DNA from: Aeromicrobium phragmitis
Lineage (GTDB): Bacteria; Actinomycetota; Actinomycetes; Propionibacteriales; Nocardioidaceae
Direction: 5' to 3'
Assembly: GCF_003674095.1 (NCBI RefSeq)
Contig: NZ_RDBF01000004.1
Coordinates: 1 to 64,000 of the forward strand
DNA length: 64,000 bases
This document shows positions 7,618 to 17,031 of the stretch, in pieces. The notes beneath the pieces are model-generated. The model was given only the letters and a program-made list of their open reading frames with translations, was not told the origin of the DNA and did no database searches. How positions within the stretch are numbered: the first letter of the stretch is position 1; every line of letters starts with the position of its first letter. The translations under genes and the position numbers were made by a program.

Positions 7618-7856
7618 GGGCGGTGCGTCGGCAACCTTTCGCTCGGGTGGGCGGTGCGTGATCAACGTGTCGTCGGCCGGAGCGGTGCGTGGTCAACCCG
7701 TCGTCGGCAGGTGCGGTGCGTGGTCAACCTGATTCATGGCTGGATGCGTTGACGACGTACCGCACCACCTGCGGGCTCGGCCGGATACGTTGACGACGCA
7801 CCGCACCACCAGCGGGCTCGGCCGGATGCGTTGACCACGCACCGCCCCGCACGGGG
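7618..7856. repeat. Multi-arm inverted repeat (family B), GCGGTGCGTGGTCAAC word
   Basis: Four forward copies of a word close to GCGGTGCGTGGTCAAC (7620-7730) are followed by three reverse copies close to GTTGACCACGCACCGC (7747-7848). The centre of symmetry is near 7737. Copies differ by one to four bases. The segment lies between the convergent ends of the DUF3151 gene and the lipid kinase, so it could end transcription from both sides. No gene was seen. Confidence 0.75.
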
Positions 7857-7866
7857 AAGGGCAGCC

Positions 7867-8742
7867 CTACGCGAGCAGGGTGAGGGCGCCGGGAAGCAGC
7901 CGCCAGGCGTGCCGGGGGCAGGCGTCGGAGAGTTCGCCGTCGCTCGTGCAGCGCAGCCCTTCGCCGTCCACGCTCACCCTCTCGGCCAGCTCCTGGTGCA
8001 CGAGCGGGGAGCGGTGCGTCGTGCGGGTGGCGACGCGCAGCACGTAGAGGAAGCGTTCGAACAAGGTGCGGGCGAACACCACCTGCACGTCCATCTTCCC
8101 GTCGTCGATCTTCGCCGCAGGGAACAGCTCCGTCCCGCCGCCGACGAACCGACCATTGCCCACCGCCAACTGGGTCACGTGGCCGTGTCCGCGCAGTCGT
8201 CGCCCGTCCACCCGCACCACGACCCGGGCATCGGGGACGAACGCGGACTTCAACGCGCCGATGGCATAGCCGATCGGGCCCCAGCGCGACTTGTACCGCT
8301 TGGCCCGTACCGCGGCCTCCGCGCCGAGCCCGACGCTCGCGGCGTTGACGATGATCTGCCCGTCCTCGGCCGCAATGAGATCCATGCGGCGCGGTTCAGC
8401 CTCCACCACGCGGCGAGCCGCCTCCACCGGTTCGGTCGGCAGCTCGACCGTCCGCGCGAAATCGTTGCCAGTCCCCAGCGGCACGAGGGCGACGGCGACC
8501 CGATCGAGGCGGTCCGCGCGGTGCAGCGCGTTGACCACCGCATGCAGGCTCCCATCGCCGCCGAGCGCGGCGACCACGTCGGCATCGGGCTGATCGGCGA
8601 GCGCCTGGTCGAGGTCGTCCAGCGACGAGGTCGCCGCCGTGGTGACCTCGAACTTCTCGCGCAGCACCCCAAGCGCCTCGGAGACGGCATCATCGGAGGC
8701 CGTGCCCGCGGACGCATTGGTGATGGCAAGCAGACGCTTCAT
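7867..8742 (-). CDS. Diacylglycerol kinase family lipid kinase (YegS/DgkB type)
   Basis: The 291-residue protein has the DAGK catalytic domain in its first 130 residues. Signature segments are the nucleotide-binding AALGGDGSLHAVVNAL (residues 58-73) and LVPLGTGNDFART (residues 87-98). A C-terminal beta domain typical of YegS and DgkB follows. Family members phosphorylate diacylglycerol or related lipids at the membrane face with ATP, recycling lipid precursors or making phosphatidylinositol-type lipids. The exact lipid cannot be told. It is divergent from purA and convergent with the DUF3151 gene. The length is normal for the family. Confidence 0.88.
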   Translation of the reverse strand: MKRLLAITNASAGTASDDAVSEALGVLREKFEVTTAATSSLDDLDQALADQPDADVVAALGGDGSLHAVVNALHRADRLDRVAVALVPLGTGNDFARTVELPTEPVEAARRVVEAEPRRMDLIAAEDGQIIVNAASVGLGAEAAVRAKRYKSRWGPIGYAIGALKSAFVPDARVVVRVDGRRLRGHGHVTQLAVGNGRFVGGGTELFPAAKIDDGKMDVQVVFARTLFERFLYVLRVATRTTHRSPLVHQELAERVSVDGEGLRCTSDGELSDACPRHAWRLLPGALTLLA

Positions 8743-8770
8743 GGCGTCGCCAGCGTACGCGGCAATTGGC

Positions 8771-8806
8771 TAGACTGCGTGGGTAAGAGCCCCCGCGCGG
8801 GGCTTT
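8771..8806 (+). promoter_or_regulatory. purA promoter and leader hairpin
   Basis: A TAGACT -10 box at 8771-8776 predicts a leader of about 50 bases. The leader has AGCCCC / GGGGCT arms (8788-8793 and 8799-8804) around CGCGC, followed by TTT. No upstream gene on this strand needs a terminator, so the hairpin may act in attenuation or in stabilising the purA leader. GAGGTGGTG before the ATG at 8834 is the ribosome binding site. Confidence 0.5.
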
Positions 8807-8833
8807 CCGCATGCCCTGAGGTGGTGCAACTCC

Positions 8834-10117
8834 ATGCCCGCAGTCGTCATCGTCGGTGCCCAATGGGGAGACGAAGGCAAAGGCAAGGCGACCGACCTGC
8901 TCGGCAGTCGCGTCGACTACGTGGTCAAGTTCAACGGCGGCAACAACGCCGGCCACACGGTGGTGATCGGCGACCAGAAGTACGCCCTGCACCTGCTGCC
9001 GAGCGGCATTCTCAGCCCCGGCTGCACGCCCGTCATCGGTAACGGCGTCGTCGTGGACCTCGGCGTGCTGTTCGAGGAGATCGAGGGACTCGAGACGCGA
9101 GGCATCGACACGTCCAAACTCGTCGTCAGCGCCAACGCGCACGTCATCGCCGACTACAACCGCACGCTCGACAAGGTCACCGAGCGCTTCCTCGGCAGCC
9201 GCAAGATCGGTACTACCGGCCGCGGTATCGGCCCCACATACGCGGACAAGATGAACCGCCAGGGCATCCGCATCCAGGACCTGTTCGACGAGAAGATCCT
9301 GCGCGCCAAGGTCGAGGGCGCGCTGGAACTCAAGAACCAGATCCTCACCAAGGTCTACAACCGCCGCGCCGTCGCGGTCGACGAGGTCGTCGACGACCTG
9401 CTCAGTTACGCCGATCGTCTGCGCCCGATGGTCGCCGACACGTCGCTGCTGCTCGGCGAGGCCCTCGACGCCGACAAGACGGTGCTGCTCGAGGCCGGGC
9501 AGGCCACTCTGCTCGACGTCGACCACGGCACGTACCCGTTCGTCACCAGCTCCTCGGCCACCGCCGGCGGCGCGTGCACGGGGTCGGGCATTCCTCCCAC
9601 GCGGCTCACTCGCGTCATCGGCATCGTCAAGGCGTACGCCACCCGCGTCGGCGAGGGCCCGTTCCCGACCGAACTGTTCGACGAGGATGGCGAGACGCTA
9701 CGCCAGCAGGGCGGCGAGTTCGGCACCACCACCGGACGCCCGCGCCGCTGCGGCTGGTACGACGCGCCGATCGCCCGGTACGCCGCACGCATCAACGGCC
9801 TCACCGACTTCGTGCTCACCAAGCTCGACGTGCTCACCGGCTTCGAGCGCATCCCCGTGTGCGTCGCCTACGACGTCGACGGCGAGCGCGTCGACGAGAT
9901 GCCGATGACGCAGACCGGCTTCCACCACGCCAAGCCCATCTACGAGTACTTCGAGGGCTGGAGCGAGGACATCTCCGGCGCCCGCAGCATCGACGACCTC
10001 CCCAAGGCCGCGCAGACCTACGTCACGGCGCTGGAGGAGATGAGCGGTGCGCGGATCTCCACAGTCGGCGTCGGCCCCGGCCGCGACCAGACCATCGTCG
10101 TCCACGACCTGCTCTGA
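8834..10117 (+). CDS. purA: Adenylosuccinate synthetase
   Basis: PurA (427 residues) joins IMP and aspartate with GTP to form adenylosuccinate, the first committed step to AMP. The N-terminal GTP-binding loop [16 protein letters not shown], the NNAGHTVV segment, the [19 protein letters not shown] stretch and the substrate loop [13 protein letters not shown] are all present. The length is standard. The start ATG fits the family consensus [12 protein letters not shown]. The gene is monocistronic here, followed by a repeat block. It lies in the actinobacterial fbaA-DUF3151-purA neighbourhood. Confidence 0.97.
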   Translation: MPAVVIVGAQWGDEGKGKATDLLGSRVDYVVKFNGGNNAGHTVVIGDQKYALHLLPSGILSPGCTPVIGNGVVVDLGVLFEEIEGLETRGIDTSKLVVSANAHVIADYNRTLDKVTERFLGSRKIGTTGRGIGPTYADKMNRQGIRIQDLFDEKILRAKVEGALELKNQILTKVYNRRAVAVDEVVDDLLSYADRLRPMVADTSLLLGEALDADKTVLLEAGQATLLDVDHGTYPFVTSSSATAGGACTGSGIPPTRLTRVIGIVKAYATRVGEGPFPTELFDEDGETLRQQGGEFGTTTGRPRRCGWYDAPIARYAARINGLTDFVLTKLDVLTGFERIPVCVAYDVDGERVDEMPMTQTGFHHAKPIYEYFEGWSEDISGARSIDDLPKAAQTYVTALEEMSGARISTVGVGPGRDQTIVVHDLL

Positions 10118-10130
10118 CGGCCATAGGCGA

Positions 10131-10530
10131 GCGAAGTGTCGGTGGTCGAGCCACGCTGCGTGACGTGGTCTCGATACGCGTCTCGCAGAGCTCGCCGCTA
10201 CTCGACCACCTAAGCCGGGTGGTCGAGTAGCGAGGTCGCCCTAGCCGGGTGTTGGTGGTCGAGTAGGGAGGTCGCTCAGCGACCGACCGTATCGAGACCA
10301 CGTTGGGTGACGTGATCTCGATACGCTCCCTCGTTCCTCGGTCGCTACTCGATCACCTATGAAGCTCGCCGCTACTTCGATCACCTAGCGGGGTGTTGGT
10401 GGTCGAGTAGGGAGGTCGCTCAGCGACCGACCGTATCGAGACCACGTTGGGTGAGGTGATCTCGATACGCTCCCTCGTTCCTCGGTCGCTACTCGATCAC
10501 CTATGAAGCTCGCCGTTACTCGGCCACCTA
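10131..10530. repeat. REP-like repeat block 3 (family A)
   Basis: About five family A units in both orientations fill the gap between the convergent purA and VOC genes. A roughly 150-base segment is nearly duplicated: the string running from GTTGGTGGTCGAGTAGGGAG to TCGATCACCTATGAAGC occurs twice, at about 10250-10370 and 10393-10510. The second copy differs by only a few bases. No gene was seen. Confidence 0.82.
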
Positions 10531-10531
10531 T

Positions 10532-10942
10532 TCAGGCGGCCTGGCCCGCGATGTTGACCATCCAGGGGACGCCGAACCTGTCGACGAGCATGCCGAACCA
10601 GTCGCCCCAGGGTGCCTGCCCGAGGGGTTCGATCACGGTGCCGCCGTCGGACAGCTTCTCGAAGTAGCCGCGCAGCGCCTCGTCGTCATCGCCGCTCAAC
10701 GACATCGAGTGCTGCGAACCGCTCGGTGCAGTCTCGCCGTCGGGCACGTCCGAGGCCATGAAGGTGAAGCCCCCGTCCGTGGCGAGGTGGCTGTGGATGA
10801 GGCGATCGTTCCCGGCCTCGCCCTGCCCGAAGTCCGCATACGTGGACGTGTCGAGCTGTCCGCCGAAGACCGACTGGTAGAAGTCCATCGCCTCGCGGGC
10901 GGTGCCGTCGAAGTGCAGGTAGGGGTTGAGCGCGGTGGCCAT
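10532..10942 (-). CDS. VOC superfamily protein (PhnB / glyoxalase-like)
   Basis: The 136-residue protein resembles the PhnB-like branch of the vicinal oxygen chelate superfamily. It opens with [26 protein letters not shown], quoted here only in part, and ends with [21 protein letters not shown], both hallmark regions of this branch. Members of this group are often annotated as 3-demethylubiquinone methyltransferase-like, but a methyltransferase role is not supported by the fold. The actual substrate is unknown. The ATG at 10942 is chosen because GGAAAGGAG lies just upstream and it begins the conserved sequence; an upstream in-frame start would add 15 unconserved residues. It is divergent from purD. 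Confidence 0.82.
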   Translation of the reverse strand: MATALNPYLHFDGTAREAMDFYQSVFGGQLDTSTYADFGQGEAGNDRLIHSHLATDGGFTFMASDVPDGETAPSGSQHSMSLSGDDDEALRGYFEKLSDGGTVIEPLGQAPWGDWFGMLVDRFGVPWMVNIAGQAA

Positions 10943-11037
10943 GGTGGCTCCTTTCCTTGAGGTCAGTGAACTCCTGCCCATCGACAAAGGGAAGACCGTT
11001 CGTCGAACGCGAGGCGAACGCCCTAGGGTGGTGCTCC

Positions 11038-12297
11038 GTGAAGACGCTCGTCATCGGCACCGGCGGCCGCGAACACGCGCTCGCCCTCGCGCTGTCCCGC
11101 GACCCGCAGGTCACCGAGGTGCACGCCGCACCCGGCAATCCCGGCATCGCCACCTTCGCCACGCTGCACACCGTCGACCCGCTCGACGGTGACGCCGTCG
11201 CCGCGCTCGCACGGGAGATCGGTGCGGACCTCGTCGTCGTCGGTCCGGAGGCCCCGCTCGTCGCAGGTGTCGCCGACGCCGTCCGCGCCGCTGGGATCGC
11301 GTGCTTCGGCCCCAGCCGCGAGGCCGCGCAGCTTGAGGGCTCGAAGGCCTTCGCCAAGCAGATCATGGCGGCCGCCGAGGTGCCCACCGCGATGGCGCGG
11401 GTGTGCGAGACGCCCGAGCAGGTCGCCGAGGCACTCGACGCCTTCGGTCCGCCGTACGTCGTCAAGGACGACGCGCTGGCCGCCGGCAAGGGGGTCGTCG
11501 TCACCGACGACCGCGCCGCCGCCGAGCAGCATGCGGCATCGTGCGACCGCGTCGTCATCGAGGAGTTCCTCGACGGCCCCGAGGTGTCGCTGTTCGCCAT
11601 CACCGACGGCGAGACCGTCCTGCCCCTGCAGCCCGCGCAGGACTTCAAGCGCGCCTACGACGGCGACGAGGGCCCGAACACCGGCGGCATGGGCGCGTAC
11701 ACGCCGTTGGACTGGGCGCCCGACGACCTCGTGCAGGAGGTGTGCCGCCGCGTCCTCGTGCCGACGGTCAAGGAGATGGCCGCCCGCGGTACCCCGTTCT
11801 CCGGACTGCTCTACGCCGGGCTCGCGCTGACCAGCCGCGGCGTGCGGGTCGTCGAGTTCAACGCACGCTTCGGCGACCCCGAGACCCAGGCGCTGCTGGC
11901 GCTGCTGCAGACGCCGCTGTCCACGCTGCTCATGGGCGCCGCCCAGGGGACGCTGGGCCAGGTCGGTCTCCCGCAGTGGCGCGACGGGGCTGCCGTGACC
12001 GTGGTCGTCGCCGCCGAGGACTACCCGGCCTCGCCGGCCAAGGGCGACGTCATCACCGGCATCGACGATGCCGACGCGCTCGACGGCGTGGACGTCATCC
12101 ACGCGGGCACGGCACGCAACGACGCGGGTGACCTCGTCACCGCCGGTGGCCGAGTGCTCGCGGTGACCGCCGTCGGCGATTCGCTGGCGCAGGCCCGCGA
12201 GCGCGCGTACTCCGGCGTCGACCGCATCGAGATCCGCGGCGCGCACCACCGCACCGACATCGCCCTCGCCGCCGAGCAGGGCCGCATCACCCTCTGA
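11038..12297 (+). CDS. purD: Phosphoribosylamine-glycine ligase
   Basis: PurD (419 residues) is the ATP-grasp ligase that converts 5-phosphoribosylamine and glycine into GAR in purine synthesis. The N-terminal [13 protein letters not shown], the phosphate-contacting [16 protein letters not shown], the ATP-grasp [12 protein letters not shown] and the metal-binding [12 protein letters not shown] are visible. The GTG at 11038 is chosen because the protein then begins directly with [19 protein letters not shown] box lies eight bases upstream, which suggests a leaderless or very short-leader transcript. The 27 extra codons of the longer frame overlap the divergent promoter region and are unlikely to be translated. 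Confidence 0.95.
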   Translation: MKTLVIGTGGREHALALALSRDPQVTEVHAAPGNPGIATFATLHTVDPLDGDAVAALAREIGADLVVVGPEAPLVAGVADAVRAAGIACFGPSREAAQLEGSKAFAKQIMAAAEVPTAMARVCETPEQVAEALDAFGPPYVVKDDALAAGKGVVVTDDRAAAEQHAASCDRVVIEEFLDGPEVSLFAITDGETVLPLQPAQDFKRAYDGDEGPNTGGMGAYTPLDWAPDDLVQEVCRRVLVPTVKEMAARGTPFSGLLYAGLALTSRGVRVVEFNARFGDPETQALLALLQTPLSTLLMGAAQGTLGQVGLPQWRDGAAVTVVVAAEDYPASPAKGDVITGIDDADALDGVDVIHAGTARNDAGDLVTAGGRVLAVTAVGDSLAQARERAYSGVDRIEIRGAHHRTDIALAAEQGRITL

Positions 12298-12303
12298 CCC
12301 CTT

Positions 12304-12445
12304 CGGGCGGGGCGGTGAGTTATCCCGCACGCTCGCTCCCGCCCCGCTCGGGCGGTGAGTTATCCCGCACTTCCGGCCGTCAGGTGCGTGATAGCTCACC
12401 GCCCGTCGGCGAGGTGCGGGACGACTCACCGCTCGGGCCGCCGGC
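12304..12445. repeat. Multi-arm inverted repeat (family B), GCGGTGAGTTATCCCGCAC word
   Basis: Two forward copies of GGCGGTGAGTTATCCCGCAC (near 12310 and 12351) are followed by two diverged reverse copies, GTGCGTGATAGCTCACCGCC and GTGCGGGACGACTCACCGC, near 12382 and 12414. The layout equals that at 7618-7856 but with another word. It separates purD from purB. Confidence 0.75.
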
Positions 12446-12470
12446 TGACGGGGGCTGCGATACTGGGGGA

Positions 12471-13892
12471 GTGACCGCACCCAACGTCCTCGCGTCCCGG
12501 TACGCCTCCGATCAGCTCGCGCAGATCTGGTCGCCCGAGCACAAGATCCGCCTCGAGCGCCAGCTGTGGATCGCGGTCCTCAAGGCGCAGAAGGATCTCG
12601 GCGTCGAGACTCCCGACGGTGTCATCGACGCGTACGAGGCGGTCGTCGACCAGGTCGACCTCGACTCCATCGCCGCCCGCGAGCGGGTCACCCGCCACGA
12701 CGTCAAGGCCCGCATCGAGGAGTTCGCCGCGCTCGCCGGGACCGAGCACATCCACAAGGGCATGACCTCGCGCGACCTCACCGAGAACGTCGAGCAGCTG
12801 CAGGTGCGCGCCTCGCTGCAGATCCTGCGTGACAAGGCCGTCGCCGCCCTCACGCGCCTCGGTCGTCTGGCCGCGGAGCACGAAGCGCTCGTCATGGCCG
12901 GCCGGAGCCACAACGTCGCCGCGCAGGCCACGACCCTCGGCAAGCGCTTCGCCACCGTCGCCGACGAACTGCTCGTCGGCGTCGAGCGGATCGAGGAACT
13001 CGTCGCCCGCTACCCGCTGCGCGGCATCAAGGGCCCCGTCGGCACCGCTCAGGACCAGCTCGACCTGCTCGGCGGCGACCAGGACAAGCTCGCCGAACTG
13101 GAGCGCCGCGTCGCCGGTCACCTCGGCTTCGACCGCGTCCTCACCAGCGTCGGCCAGGTGTACCCGCGCTCGCTCGACTACGACGTCGTCACCTCGCTCG
13201 CGCAGCTCGTCGCCGCGCCGTCCAACCTCGCCACGACGATCCGCCTCATGGCCGGCAACGAGCTGGTCACCGAGGGGTTCAAGCCCGGCCAGGTCGGCTC
13301 CAGCGCGATGCCGCACAAGATGAACACCCGCTCGTGCGAGCGTGTCAACGGCCTCGCCGTCATCGTCCGCGGATACGTGTCGATGGTGGGCGAGCTCGCC
13401 GGCGACCAGTGGAACGAGGGCGACGTCTCGTGCTCGGTGGTGCGCCGGGTCGCGCTGCCCGACGCGTTCTACGCCGCCGACGGCCTGTTCGAGACCTTCC
13501 TGACCGTGCTCGACGAGTTCGGCGCGTTCCCGGCCGTTGTGCAGCGCGAACTCGACCGCTACCTGCCGTTCCTCGCCACCACCAAGGTGCTCATGGCCGC
13601 CGTCCGCCACGGCGTCGGCCGCGAGGAGGCGCACGAGGCGATCAAGGAGCACGCCGTCGCCGTCGCGCTGGAGATGCGCGAGAAGGGCACGGCCGAGAAC
13701 GACCTCTTCGACCGGCTCGCCGCCGACCCGCGTCTCGGCCTCAGCCAGTCCGACCTCGCCTCGCTCGTCGCCGAGCCGATCCAGTTCACGGGTGCCGCGG
13801 TCTCGCAGGTGCAGGCTGTGGTGGCGAAGGTCGACGAGGTGGCCTCCCGCCACCCCGACGCCGCCACCTACACCCCCGGCGCCATCCTCTAA
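12471..13892 (+). CDS. purB: Adenylosuccinate lyase
   Basis: PurB (473 residues) of the fumarase/aspartase superfamily releases fumarate from SAICAR and from adenylosuccinate. The superfamily signature GSSAMPHKMNTRSCE, the TSRDLTEN segment with the catalytic region and the AGRSHNVAAQATTLGKR stretch are present. The GTG at 12471 is chosen because GATACT ends six bases before it, matching the leaderless pattern in this window, and because the upstream 52 codons lie in repeat DNA. It is followed by a family A repeat block and then purC. Confidence 0.95.
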   Translation: MTAPNVLASRYASDQLAQIWSPEHKIRLERQLWIAVLKAQKDLGVETPDGVIDAYEAVVDQVDLDSIAARERVTRHDVKARIEEFAALAGTEHIHKGMTSRDLTENVEQLQVRASLQILRDKAVAALTRLGRLAAEHEALVMAGRSHNVAAQATTLGKRFATVADELLVGVERIEELVARYPLRGIKGPVGTAQDQLDLLGGDQDKLAELERRVAGHLGFDRVLTSVGQVYPRSLDYDVVTSLAQLVAAPSNLATTIRLMAGNELVTEGFKPGQVGSSAMPHKMNTRSCERVNGLAVIVRGYVSMVGELAGDQWNEGDVSCSVVRRVALPDAFYAADGLFETFLTVLDEFGAFPAVVQRELDRYLPFLATTKVLMAAVRHGVGREEAHEAIKEHAVAVALEMREKGTAENDLFDRLAADPRLGLSQSDLASLVAEPIQFTGAAVSQVQAVVAKVDEVASRHPDAATYTPGAIL

Positions 13893-14222
13893 CCCACCGC
13901 GTGCGTGGTCTCGATACGCTCCCTCGTTCCTCGGTCGCTACTCGACCACCTAAGCGGCACATAGGTGGTCGAGTAGGCCGGAGCTCTGCGGAGGCCGTAT
14001 CGAGACCACGCTAGGTGACGTGGTCTCGATACGCGGCTCGCAGAGCTCGCCGCTACTCGACCACCTAAGAAGGAAAGGTCGCTACCCGACCACTGACCGC
14101 GCCATAGGTGGTCGAGTAGGAGGTCGCTCAGCGACCGACGTATCGAGACCACGTGGCGTGACGTGGTCTCGATACGCGGCCCGTTCCTCGCCGCTACTCG
14201 ACGGAGTTCCTCGGTCGCTGGG
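13893..14222. repeat. REP-like repeat block 4 (family A)
   Basis: Five family A units with alternating orientation occupy the space between purB and purC. Cores include GCTCCCTCGTTCCTCGGTCGC, shortened here, and AGGTCGCTCAGCGACC. The purC -10 box TAGGGT lies directly at the right edge of the last unit, so the repeat reaches into the promoter. No gene was seen. Confidence 0.85.
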
Positions 14223-14234
14223 TAGGGTGAGCGC

Positions 14235-15095
14235 GTGGTTCTTGAGATCCCCGGCGCGACGCATCTGCACTCGGGCAAGGTGCGCGACCTGTACGAGTAC
14301 GGCGACCACCTCCTCATGGTCGCGTCGGACCGCATCAGCGCCTACGACTTCAGCCTCGAACCCGGCATCCCCGACAAGGGCGAGATTCTCACCCGCATGT
14401 CGCTGTGGTGGTTCGAGCAGCTCGCCGACATCGTCCCCAACCACGTCATCAGCACGGACGTCCCCGAGCAGGTGGCCAACCGCGCGCTCGTCGTGGAACG
14501 GCTTGACATGTTCCCGGTCGAGTGCGTCGTGCGCGGCTACCTCACCGGCTCGGGCCTCGCCGACTACGCCGCGAGCGGCCACGTCTGCGGCGTCCCCCTG
14601 CCGCGCGGGCTGGTCGACGGCTCACGCCTGCCCGAGCCGATCTTCACGCCGGCCACGAAGGCCGAGGTCGGCGATCACGACCAGAACATCACCTTCGAGC
14701 ACGTCGCCGACGCCATCGGCACCGAGGACGCCGAGGCTCTCCGCGACCTCACGCTGCAGGTGTACCGCCGCGCTGAGGAGATCGCCCGCGAGCGGGGCAT
14801 CCTGCTCGCCGACACCAAGCTCGAGTTCGGCCGCCGCCCCGACGGCACCATCGTGCTCGGCGACGAGGTCCTCACCCCCGACTCCTCGCGGTTCTGGCCT
14901 GCCGACGCGTGGGAGCCGGGCCGCTCGCAGCCGTCGTTCGACAAGCAGTTCGTCCGCGACTGGCTGACCTCACCCGACAGCGGCTGGGATCGCGACTACG
15001 AGAGCGCCCCGCCGCGCCTGCCCGACGAGGTCGTCGAGAAGACCCGCGAGCGTTATCTCGAGGCCTATCGGAGACTTACTGGCCAGTCCTGGTGA
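14235..15095 (+). CDS. purC: Phosphoribosylaminoimidazole-succinocarboxamide synthase
   Basis: PurC (286 residues) condenses CAIR with aspartate using ATP to form SAICAR. Family motifs visible are HSGKVRDLYEYGDHLLMVASDR in the N terminus (quoted only in part elsewhere), the VVRGYLTGSGLADY segment, DTKLEFG, and the C-terminal DSSRFWPADAWEPG and PSFDKQFVRDWL. The start is GTG, with TAGGGT at 14223-14228 exactly six bases upstream, which predicts a leaderless mRNA with the promoter at the edge of a repeat unit. The length is typical of actinobacterial PurC. Confidence 0.95.
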   Translation: MVLEIPGATHLHSGKVRDLYEYGDHLLMVASDRISAYDFSLEPGIPDKGEILTRMSLWWFEQLADIVPNHVISTDVPEQVANRALVVERLDMFPVECVVRGYLTGSGLADYAASGHVCGVPLPRGLVDGSRLPEPIFTPATKAEVGDHDQNITFEHVADAIGTEDAEALRDLTLQVYRRAEEIARERGILLADTKLEFGRRPDGTIVLGDEVLTPDSSRFWPADAWEPGRSQPSFDKQFVRDWLTSPDSGWDRDYESAPPRLPDEVVEKTRERYLEAYRRLTGQSW

Positions 15096-15104
15096 GACGC
15101 CGGT

Positions 15105-15132
15105 TACAGTGATCCTGACACCGTCAGTGTCA
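15105..15132 (+). promoter_or_regulatory. Promoter and operator-like dyad before the acyl-CoA ligase
   Basis: TACAGT at 15105-15110 is a candidate -10 box. The dyad TGACAC / GTGTCA (15116-15121 and 15127-15132, five-base spacer) overlaps the predicted transcription start and could bind a fatty-acid responsive TetR or GntR repressor. The ribosome binding site AAGGGAGAG lies before the GTG at 15162. Confidence 0.4.
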
Positions 15133-15161
15133 CCGTCATCACACACAAGGGAGAGACCACC

Positions 15162-16715
15162 GTGGCCAACCTTGCCCGCATCCTCGAGGACTCGACAGCC
15201 AAGTACCCCGAGCGCACCGCCGTCGTCTTCGGAGACACGCGCCTCAGCTACGCACAGCTGAACGGCGCCGCCAACCAGGTCGCGAACCTGCTGGTGTCCC
15301 GGGGCATCCAGCCGGGCGACAAGGTCGCGATGTCGATCCCCAACCTGCCGTACTTCACGATCGTCTACTTCGGCATCCTCAAGGCCGGCGCCACCGTCGT
15401 CCCGCTCAACATCCTGCTGACGGCCCGCGAGATCGCCTACCACCTCGACGACTCGGACTCCAAGGCCTACTTCGCCTTCGAAGGCGCGCCCGGCGTGCCG
15501 ATCGGCGACAACGCCTGGGAAGGCTTCAACGAGGTCGAGGGAGTCACGGACTTCTTCCTCATCAAGCTCGACTCCGCCGCTCCCGCCCCGCTCGAGGGCC
15601 CCGAGTACTACGCGCCGGTCGTGGGCGAGCAGCCGCCGACGTTCGACACCGTCGAGCGCGACGACGACGACACCGCGGTCATCCTCTACACCTCCGGCAC
15701 CACCGGGCAGCCCAAGGGGGCGGAGCTGCGGCACCGCAACATGTACGACAACGCAGCGCTCGGCGAGTCGACCTTCCAGGCCGATGAGACCAACCCCGAC
15801 ACGTACCTCGCCGTGCTGCCGCTGTTCCACATCTTCGGCCAGACCGTCATCCAGAACGGCTGCCTGCTGTACGGCGGCACGATGGTGATGCTGCCGCGGT
15901 TCGAGGCCAAGCCGGCCATCGACCTGCTGCTCAAGGAGAAGGTCACCTTCTTCGCGGGCGTCCCGACGATGTACTGGGGCCTGCTCGGCGCGCTCGACGA
16001 GACCGTCGACGTCGCGCAGATCGCGTCCAACCTGCGTGTCGCCGCCGCCGGTGGTGCCGCGTTGCCGGCCGACATCCACCGTCAGTTCCAGGAGAAGTTC
16101 GGCGTCACGATCCTCGAGGGTTATGGCCTGTCGGAGACCTCGCCGGTCGCGTCGTTCTCCCCGTGGGGCAAGCCGCCCGTCGTCGGCTCGATCGGCAAGC
16201 CGGTCAAGGGTGTCGAGATGAAGCTCATCGACAACGACTGGAACGAGATCCCCGACGACCCGGAGGCGATCGGCGAGATCGCGATCAAGGGCCACGGCAT
16301 CATGAAGGGCTACTACAACCGCCCGGCTGCGACCGAAGAAGCGATCCACGGCGAGTGGTTCCGCACCGGCGATCTCGCCCGCAAGGACGCCGACGGCTAC
16401 TACTTCATCGTCGACCGCAGCAAGGACATGATCATCCGCGGCGGTTACAACGTGTATCCGCGCGAGCTCGAGGAAGTGCTCATGACGCACCCCGCGGTGT
16501 CGCTGGTCGCGGTCATCGGCGTGCCGCACGAGTCGCACGGCGAGGAGATCAAGGCCGTCGTCGTCAAGGCGCCCGGCGAGGAGATCACCGAGGACGAACT
16601 CATCGCCTGGGGCAAGGAGCAGTTCGCGGCGTACAAGTACCCGCGCATCGTGGAGTTCCGCGACGAGCTGCCGATGACGTCGACGGGCAAGATCCTCAAG
16701 CGCGAACTGAGCTGA
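15162..16715 (+). CDS. Long-chain fatty-acid-CoA ligase (AMP-binding family)
   Basis: The 517-residue enzyme belongs to the ANL superfamily and activates a carboxylic acid with ATP and CoA through an acyl-adenylate. Motifs are the P-loop LYTSGTTGQPKGAEL near residue 175, the GYGLSETSP substrate/adenylate motif near residue 320, GEWFRTGDL with its catalytic aspartate near residue 405, the hinge DRSKDMIIRGGYNVYPREL, and the C-terminal lysine in STGKILKREL. The overall pattern fits medium or long fatty acids, but chain length cannot be read from sequence. It interrupts the purine genes and has its own leader, so it is probably a separate transcription unit. Confidence 0.88.
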   Translation: MANLARILEDSTAKYPERTAVVFGDTRLSYAQLNGAANQVANLLVSRGIQPGDKVAMSIPNLPYFTIVYFGILKAGATVVPLNILLTAREIAYHLDDSDSKAYFAFEGAPGVPIGDNAWEGFNEVEGVTDFFLIKLDSAAPAPLEGPEYYAPVVGEQPPTFDTVERDDDDTAVILYTSGTTGQPKGAELRHRNMYDNAALGESTFQADETNPDTYLAVLPLFHIFGQTVIQNGCLLYGGTMVMLPRFEAKPAIDLLLKEKVTFFAGVPTMYWGLLGALDETVDVAQIASNLRVAAAGGAALPADIHRQFQEKFGVTILEGYGLSETSPVASFSPWGKPPVVGSIGKPVKGVEMKLIDNDWNEIPDDPEAIGEIAIKGHGIMKGYYNRPAATEEAIHGEWFRTGDLARKDADGYYFIVDRSKDMIIRGGYNVYPRELEEVLMTHPAVSLVAVIGVPHESHGEEIKAVVVKAPGEEITEDELIAWGKEQFAAYKYPRIVEFRDELPMTSTGKILKRELS

Positions 16716-16788
16716 TCTGCTGCAGGGGGATGGGGTGGCGGTCGTTAGACTCGGACCGTCACCCCCGTCCGCCGTTCCAGGAGCGCCC

Positions 16789-17031
16789 GTGGCCCGCGTC
16801 ATCGTCGATGTCATGCCCAAGCCCGAGATTCTCGACCCCCAAGGCAAGGCTGTTCACGGCGCCCTGCCCCGGCTGGGTTTCACCGCCGTCACCGACGTCC
16901 GTCAGGGCAAGCGGTTCGAGCTGGAGGTCCCGCACGTCGATGACGAGTCCCTCGCCGAGGTGCACCGCATCGCCGAGACCCTCCTGTCCAACCCCGTGAT
17001 CGAGGACTTCACCGTGCGGGTGGACGCATGA
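16789..17031 (+). CDS. purS: Phosphoribosylformylglycinamidine synthase subunit PurS
   Basis: PurS (80 residues) is the small scaffold subunit of the FGAM synthase complex with PurL and PurQ. The family core is clear: [21 protein letters not shown] at the start (first 20 or so residues) and GKRFELEV followed by a helix and IEDFTVRVD. The GTG at 16789 follows CCAGGAG by six bases and matches the usual N terminus; the longer frame from 16735 would add 18 residues that lie in a promoter-like region with TTAGACT. The stop overlaps purQ by four bases. No purL is present next to purQ. Confidence 0.92.
   Translation: MARVIVDVMPKPEILDPQGKAVHGALPRLGFTAVTDVRQGKRFELEVPHVDDESLAEVHRIAETLLSNPVIEDFTVRVDA

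Noticed and set aside
10532..10942. 3-demethylubiquinone methyltransferase
   Set aside because: This name is a historical annotation for the PhnB-like VOC group; no SAM-binding motif is present.
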